Assembly: GCF_036010485.1 (NCBI RefSeq)
Contig: NZ_CP108568.1
Span: forward strand, 3,286,001 to 3,350,000
Direction: 5' to 3'
DNA: 64,000 nucleotides
Source: Streptomyces sp. NBC_01198
Lineage (GTDB): Bacteria; Actinomycetota; Actinomycetes; Streptomycetales; Streptomycetaceae
The notes under the pieces are model-generated. The model was not told the origin of the DNA. It saw nothing but the letters and a program-made list of their open reading frames with translations, and did not search any database. Positions 60,036-64,000 of the stretch are shown here, one piece after another (the stretch's first letter is position 1; each line of letters opens with the position of its first letter). Position numbers and translations under genes: made by a program.

Positions 60036-60683
60036 TCAGCCGAACAGCAGGCCGGGCAGCTCCGCCATGCTGCCGAACAGGGCGGTGGCGTCCCTGAGCT
60101 TCGCAGCCGGTGTCATCGCGGTGTAGCCGTAGACGTCCATCCCCGCCGCCCGCGCCGCCGCCACCCCCAGCGCGCTGTCCTCCACGACGGCGCACCGCTC
60201 CGGTGCCACCGCCATGGTGCGGGCCGCGTGCAGGAACAGGTCAGGCGCCGGCTTCCCCCGCCCCACGTCCTGCGCCGAGAAGATCCGCTCCTCCCCGAAC
60301 CTCGCGTACAGCCCGGTCTTCCGCAGCGCTACCCTGATCCGCTCATGCCCCCCGGACGACGCGAGGCAGTAGGCCACCCCGTCCGCCGCCAGCTTCTCCA
60401 GGACCGTCCCGGCCCCCTCGACCGGCTCAAGCTCCCGCTCGAACGCGGCGAACACCCGCGCGTGATACCCCGCGTCGAACCCCTCGGGCAGCGTCCCCCC
60501 GGCCCGCTCCCGCACCACGTCGTGCACGCGGTGGATGGCCGCACCCATGAAGTCCCTGACCGAGTCCTCGAAGCTGGTCGGATACCCGGCCTCGGTCAGG
60601 CAGTCGGCGAGGATCCGGTTGGAGATCCGCTCGCTGTCCACGAGGACGCCGTCGTTGTCGAAGATGACCAGGTCGTAGGGCAT
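60036..60683 (-). CDS. HAD-family hydrolase (beta-phosphoglucomutase-like)
   Basis: A 215-residue haloacid dehalogenase-fold protein. The nucleophile motif FDNDGVLVDSE (Asp9, Asp11), motif II SSGGHERIRVALRKTG, the lysine in GRGKPAPDLFLHA and the last Asp in VEDSALGVAAARAAGM are all present. It belongs to the subgroup with a helical cap (PGM/GPP-like), which acts on sugar phosphates. The exact substrate is unknown. Confidence 0.9.
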   Translation of the reverse strand: MPYDLVIFDNDGVLVDSERISNRILADCLTEAGYPTSFEDSVRDFMGAAIHRVHDVVRERAGGTLPEGFDAGYHARVFAAFERELEPVEGAGTVLEKLAADGVAYCLASSGGHERIRVALRKTGLYARFGEERIFSAQDVGRGKPAPDLFLHAARTMAVAPERCAVVEDSALGVAAARAAGMDVYGYTAMTPAAKLRDATALFGSMAELPGLLFG

Positions 60684-60795
60684 CGCACCACTGTAAACGG
60701 CGTAGCCGCCGCTGAATTACGGAACGGATCACGGCACTCAGCACGCGGACCGGGCAAAGTGACTGCCCTGCCAGCCGACCGCCCCAGGGGGAACC

Positions 60796-61884
60796 ATGCA
60801 CACCGCCAAGCGATTACGTACACCCGCCGCCGCGCTGGCCCTGGCCGCGCTCGTCAGCGTGGCCACCGGCACCACCAGCGCCGCCGCCGGAGGATGCGCC
60901 CACCCGCGCATCCAGATCCTCGACACCGCACCGGCCGGCTCCGGCGGCCGGGTCGACGCCCTCGGCCGCGGCACGATCGCGGCCGGCACCAGCGCGGGTC
61001 ACCCCGCGTACTGGATCGGCACCACCGTCGTCACAGTCCCGCTCCCCGCCCGCTACTCCACCGGCAGTGTCACGGCGATCAACCGGCACGACCTGATGGC
61101 CGGCACCGTGCACGACGACACCACCGGCAAGAACGTCGCCTTCAGCTACCGGATCGGCGCCGCCAGGGCCCACATCCTGCCCGGCGGCAGCTACGCCAGC
61201 GACGTCAACGACAGCGGCCAGATCGTCGGCGGCGACACCACCGGGGGGGACGGCACCGGTTACGTCTGGCACGGCACCACCGTCGAACGCACCCTCACCG
61301 TCCCCGCCGACCTCCGGTTCACGCTGGTCACCGGGATCAACGACCAGGGCACGGTCATCGCCGCCGGCAGCCGACTGGTGGGCTCCGCCTGGGGCTCGAC
61401 CGGCCTGGTGTGGCCCGCGGATCCGGCGGCGCCGGTCGTCCCCCTGCTGCCGATCGACGCCACGGACGAGAACGGCCTCACCGTCGTCCCTGAGGACATC
61501 GACGAGCACGGCCGGATCGTCGGCGAGACCGAGAGCTACTGGGCGGACGGGTCCTACGAGACGTACTGGGACGCCCCCTACACCGCGGACGGCACCCAGC
61601 TCACCGGGCTCCCCGGCTACTACAACGAGGGCTACTTCCACGCCATCAGCCCCACCACCGGCCTCGTCGCCGGCGAAGCCCCCACGTCCTACTACGGCGA
61701 CCCGGGAACGGCGGAGATCTGGACCGGCTCGGGACCCATCCACGCCCTCCCCGGCCTGGCCCCCAACCAGGACTCCGGCGCATCGGCCGTCGCCGACAAC
61801 GGAAAGGCGGGCGGCTTCGCGGTCGACGCCGACAACGTCCTCCAACCGGTCATCTGGACCTGCGCGGCCCAGCAGGCCACCTAG
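60796..61884 (+). CDS. Secreted protein with HAF-type repeats
   Basis: A 362-residue protein with a Sec signal (about 1-32, ending SAAAGG) and several repeats of the type VNDSGQIVG, INDQGTVIA, IDEHGRIVG and VADNGKAGG, typical of HAF/beta-propeller-like extracellular proteins. Two cysteines (33 and near the C-terminus, WTCAAQQAT) may form a disulfide. Function unknown; likely secreted. GGGGGA precedes the ATG. It ends next to the shared hairpin at 61909. Confidence 0.83.
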   Translation: MHTAKRLRTPAAALALAALVSVATGTTSAAAGGCAHPRIQILDTAPAGSGGRVDALGRGTIAAGTSAGHPAYWIGTTVVTVPLPARYSTGSVTAINRHDLMAGTVHDDTTGKNVAFSYRIGAARAHILPGGSYASDVNDSGQIVGGDTTGGDGTGYVWHGTTVERTLTVPADLRFTLVTGINDQGTVIAAGSRLVGSAWGSTGLVWPADPAAPVVPLLPIDATDENGLTVVPEDIDEHGRIVGETESYWADGSYETYWDAPYTADGTQLTGLPGYYNEGYFHAISPTTGLVAGEAPTSYYGDPGTAEIWTGSGPIHALPGLAPNQDSGASAVADNGKAGGFAVDADNVLQPVIWTCAAQQAT

Positions 61885-61908
61885 CCGGGACCGCCCACTG
61901 AACGCAGA

Positions 61909-61949
61909 AAAGCGTCGGCCCCCGTGCATTGCACGGGGGCCGACGCTTT
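61909..61949. terminator. 19-bp bidirectional hairpin after the rRNA operon
   Basis: A perfect stem (61909-61927 with 61931-61949) has a three-base loop and A/T tracts on both ends, so a U-tract exists in either direction. It ends the minus-strand rRNA operon past 5S and probably the opposite gene at 60796. Confidence 0.88.
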
Positions 61950-61961
61950 ATCAAAGATTGT

Positions 61962-62078
61962 TCGGCGGTGTCCTACTCTCCCACAGGGTCCCCCCTGCAG
62001 TACCATCGGCGCTGAAAGGCTTAGCTTCCGGGTTCGGAATGTAACCGGGCGTTTCCCTAACGCTATGACCACCGAAAC
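61962..62078 (-). rRNA. rrf: 5S ribosomal RNA
   Basis: The minus strand starts GTTTCGGTGGTCATAGCG and ends with CACCGCCGA, about 117 bases. The sequence matches the streptomycete 5S pattern, including the conserved CCGAAC loop and the closing helix. It is the last gene of an rRNA operon whose 23S lies upstream. End points are estimated to a few bases. Confidence 0.95.
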
Positions 62079-62178
62079 ACCATGAAACACACACCACACC
62101 ACCCGACCACCCCGCCATAGGGGGTGTGGGTGTGTGGTGGCTGGTTGTTTCAGAACCACACAGTGGACGCGAGCAACT
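62079..62178 (-). other. 23S-5S internal spacer
   Basis: The spacer holds GC-rich arms (CCACCCC with GGGGGTG near 62112-62134) and GTGTGTGG/CCACACAC repeats that can form a processing stem. No tRNA is present. Confidence 0.7.

Positions 62179-64000
<1,822 letters not shown>

Overview
The window looks like chromosomal core DNA of a streptomycete (Streptomyces or a close relative in the Streptomycetaceae). It has very high G+C with strong third-position GC bias and frequent GTG starts. It carries a BldN-type developmental sigma factor with its DUF5667 anti-sigma factor, futalosine-pathway menaquinone genes, DUF2637 and DUF3558 proteins, and an actinobacterial rRNA operon. No prophage, insertion sequence, CRISPR array or tRNA gene was seen.

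Layout. 1-122 is the tail of a cold-shock protein. 219-5775 is a fatty-acid/acyl-CoA block: an acyl-CoA ligase, then a thiolase divergent from a long FabG reductase and a MaoC hydratase, with TTAC-type inverted repeats between the divergent genes. 5823-8746 holds MarR, TetR, DinB-like, DUF4229 and GNAT genes followed by a repeat-rich spacer. 8792-15942 carries menaquinone genes (mqnE, a UbiX, mqnP, a UbiD) mixed with an AsnC regulator, a rhomboid protease and a lipoprotein. 15977-20198 is a cytochrome c maturation operon (resA, ccdA, resB, ccsB). 20325-24584 holds a deacetylase-like lipoprotein, a phosphatase, hemL and an unknown gene. 24628-29693 contains a LysR regulator, a folate-type module (RibD/DHFR-like reductase, cyclodeaminase/cyclohydrolase, divergent FolD), a membrane protein and an SDR. 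29749-35999 contains a secreted alginate lyase under a DasR-like site, RtcB, two DUF3558 lipoproteins and a DUF2637 protein.

36166-39930 is the divergent lysS/argS pair with two DnaA-box matches between them. 40015-42582 has a PAS-PP2C phosphatase and a membrane acyltransferase. 42595-48432 is the tetrapyrrole operon rex-hemA-hemC-cobA/hemD-hemB with overlapping junctions and a near-perfect Rex operator upstream. 48564-56473 is a conserved actinobacterial neighbourhood: exonuclease, glutaredoxin, HAD phosphatase, bldN, rsbN, acyltransferase, epimerase, a 32-residue ribosome-associated peptide and an excisionase-type HTH protein. 56602-61884 has a phosphatase-like protein, AcuC, an MFS transporter, a HAD hydrolase and a secreted repeat protein. 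61962-64000 is the 3' part of an rRNA operon on the minus strand (5S and part of 23S).

Functional themes: respiration and redox (menaquinone, cytochrome c maturation, Rex, haem) sit close together, and hemL lies in the cytochrome/menaquinone half while the other haem genes lie in the Rex operon. The most original signals are the FolD paralogue that lacks the catalytic lysine beside an FchA-type cyclohydrolase, a six-unit 10-bp phased repeat in the leader of the neighbouring reductase gene, a long interrupted palindrome over the resA start codon, and a DasR-like operator in front of an alginate lyase gene.
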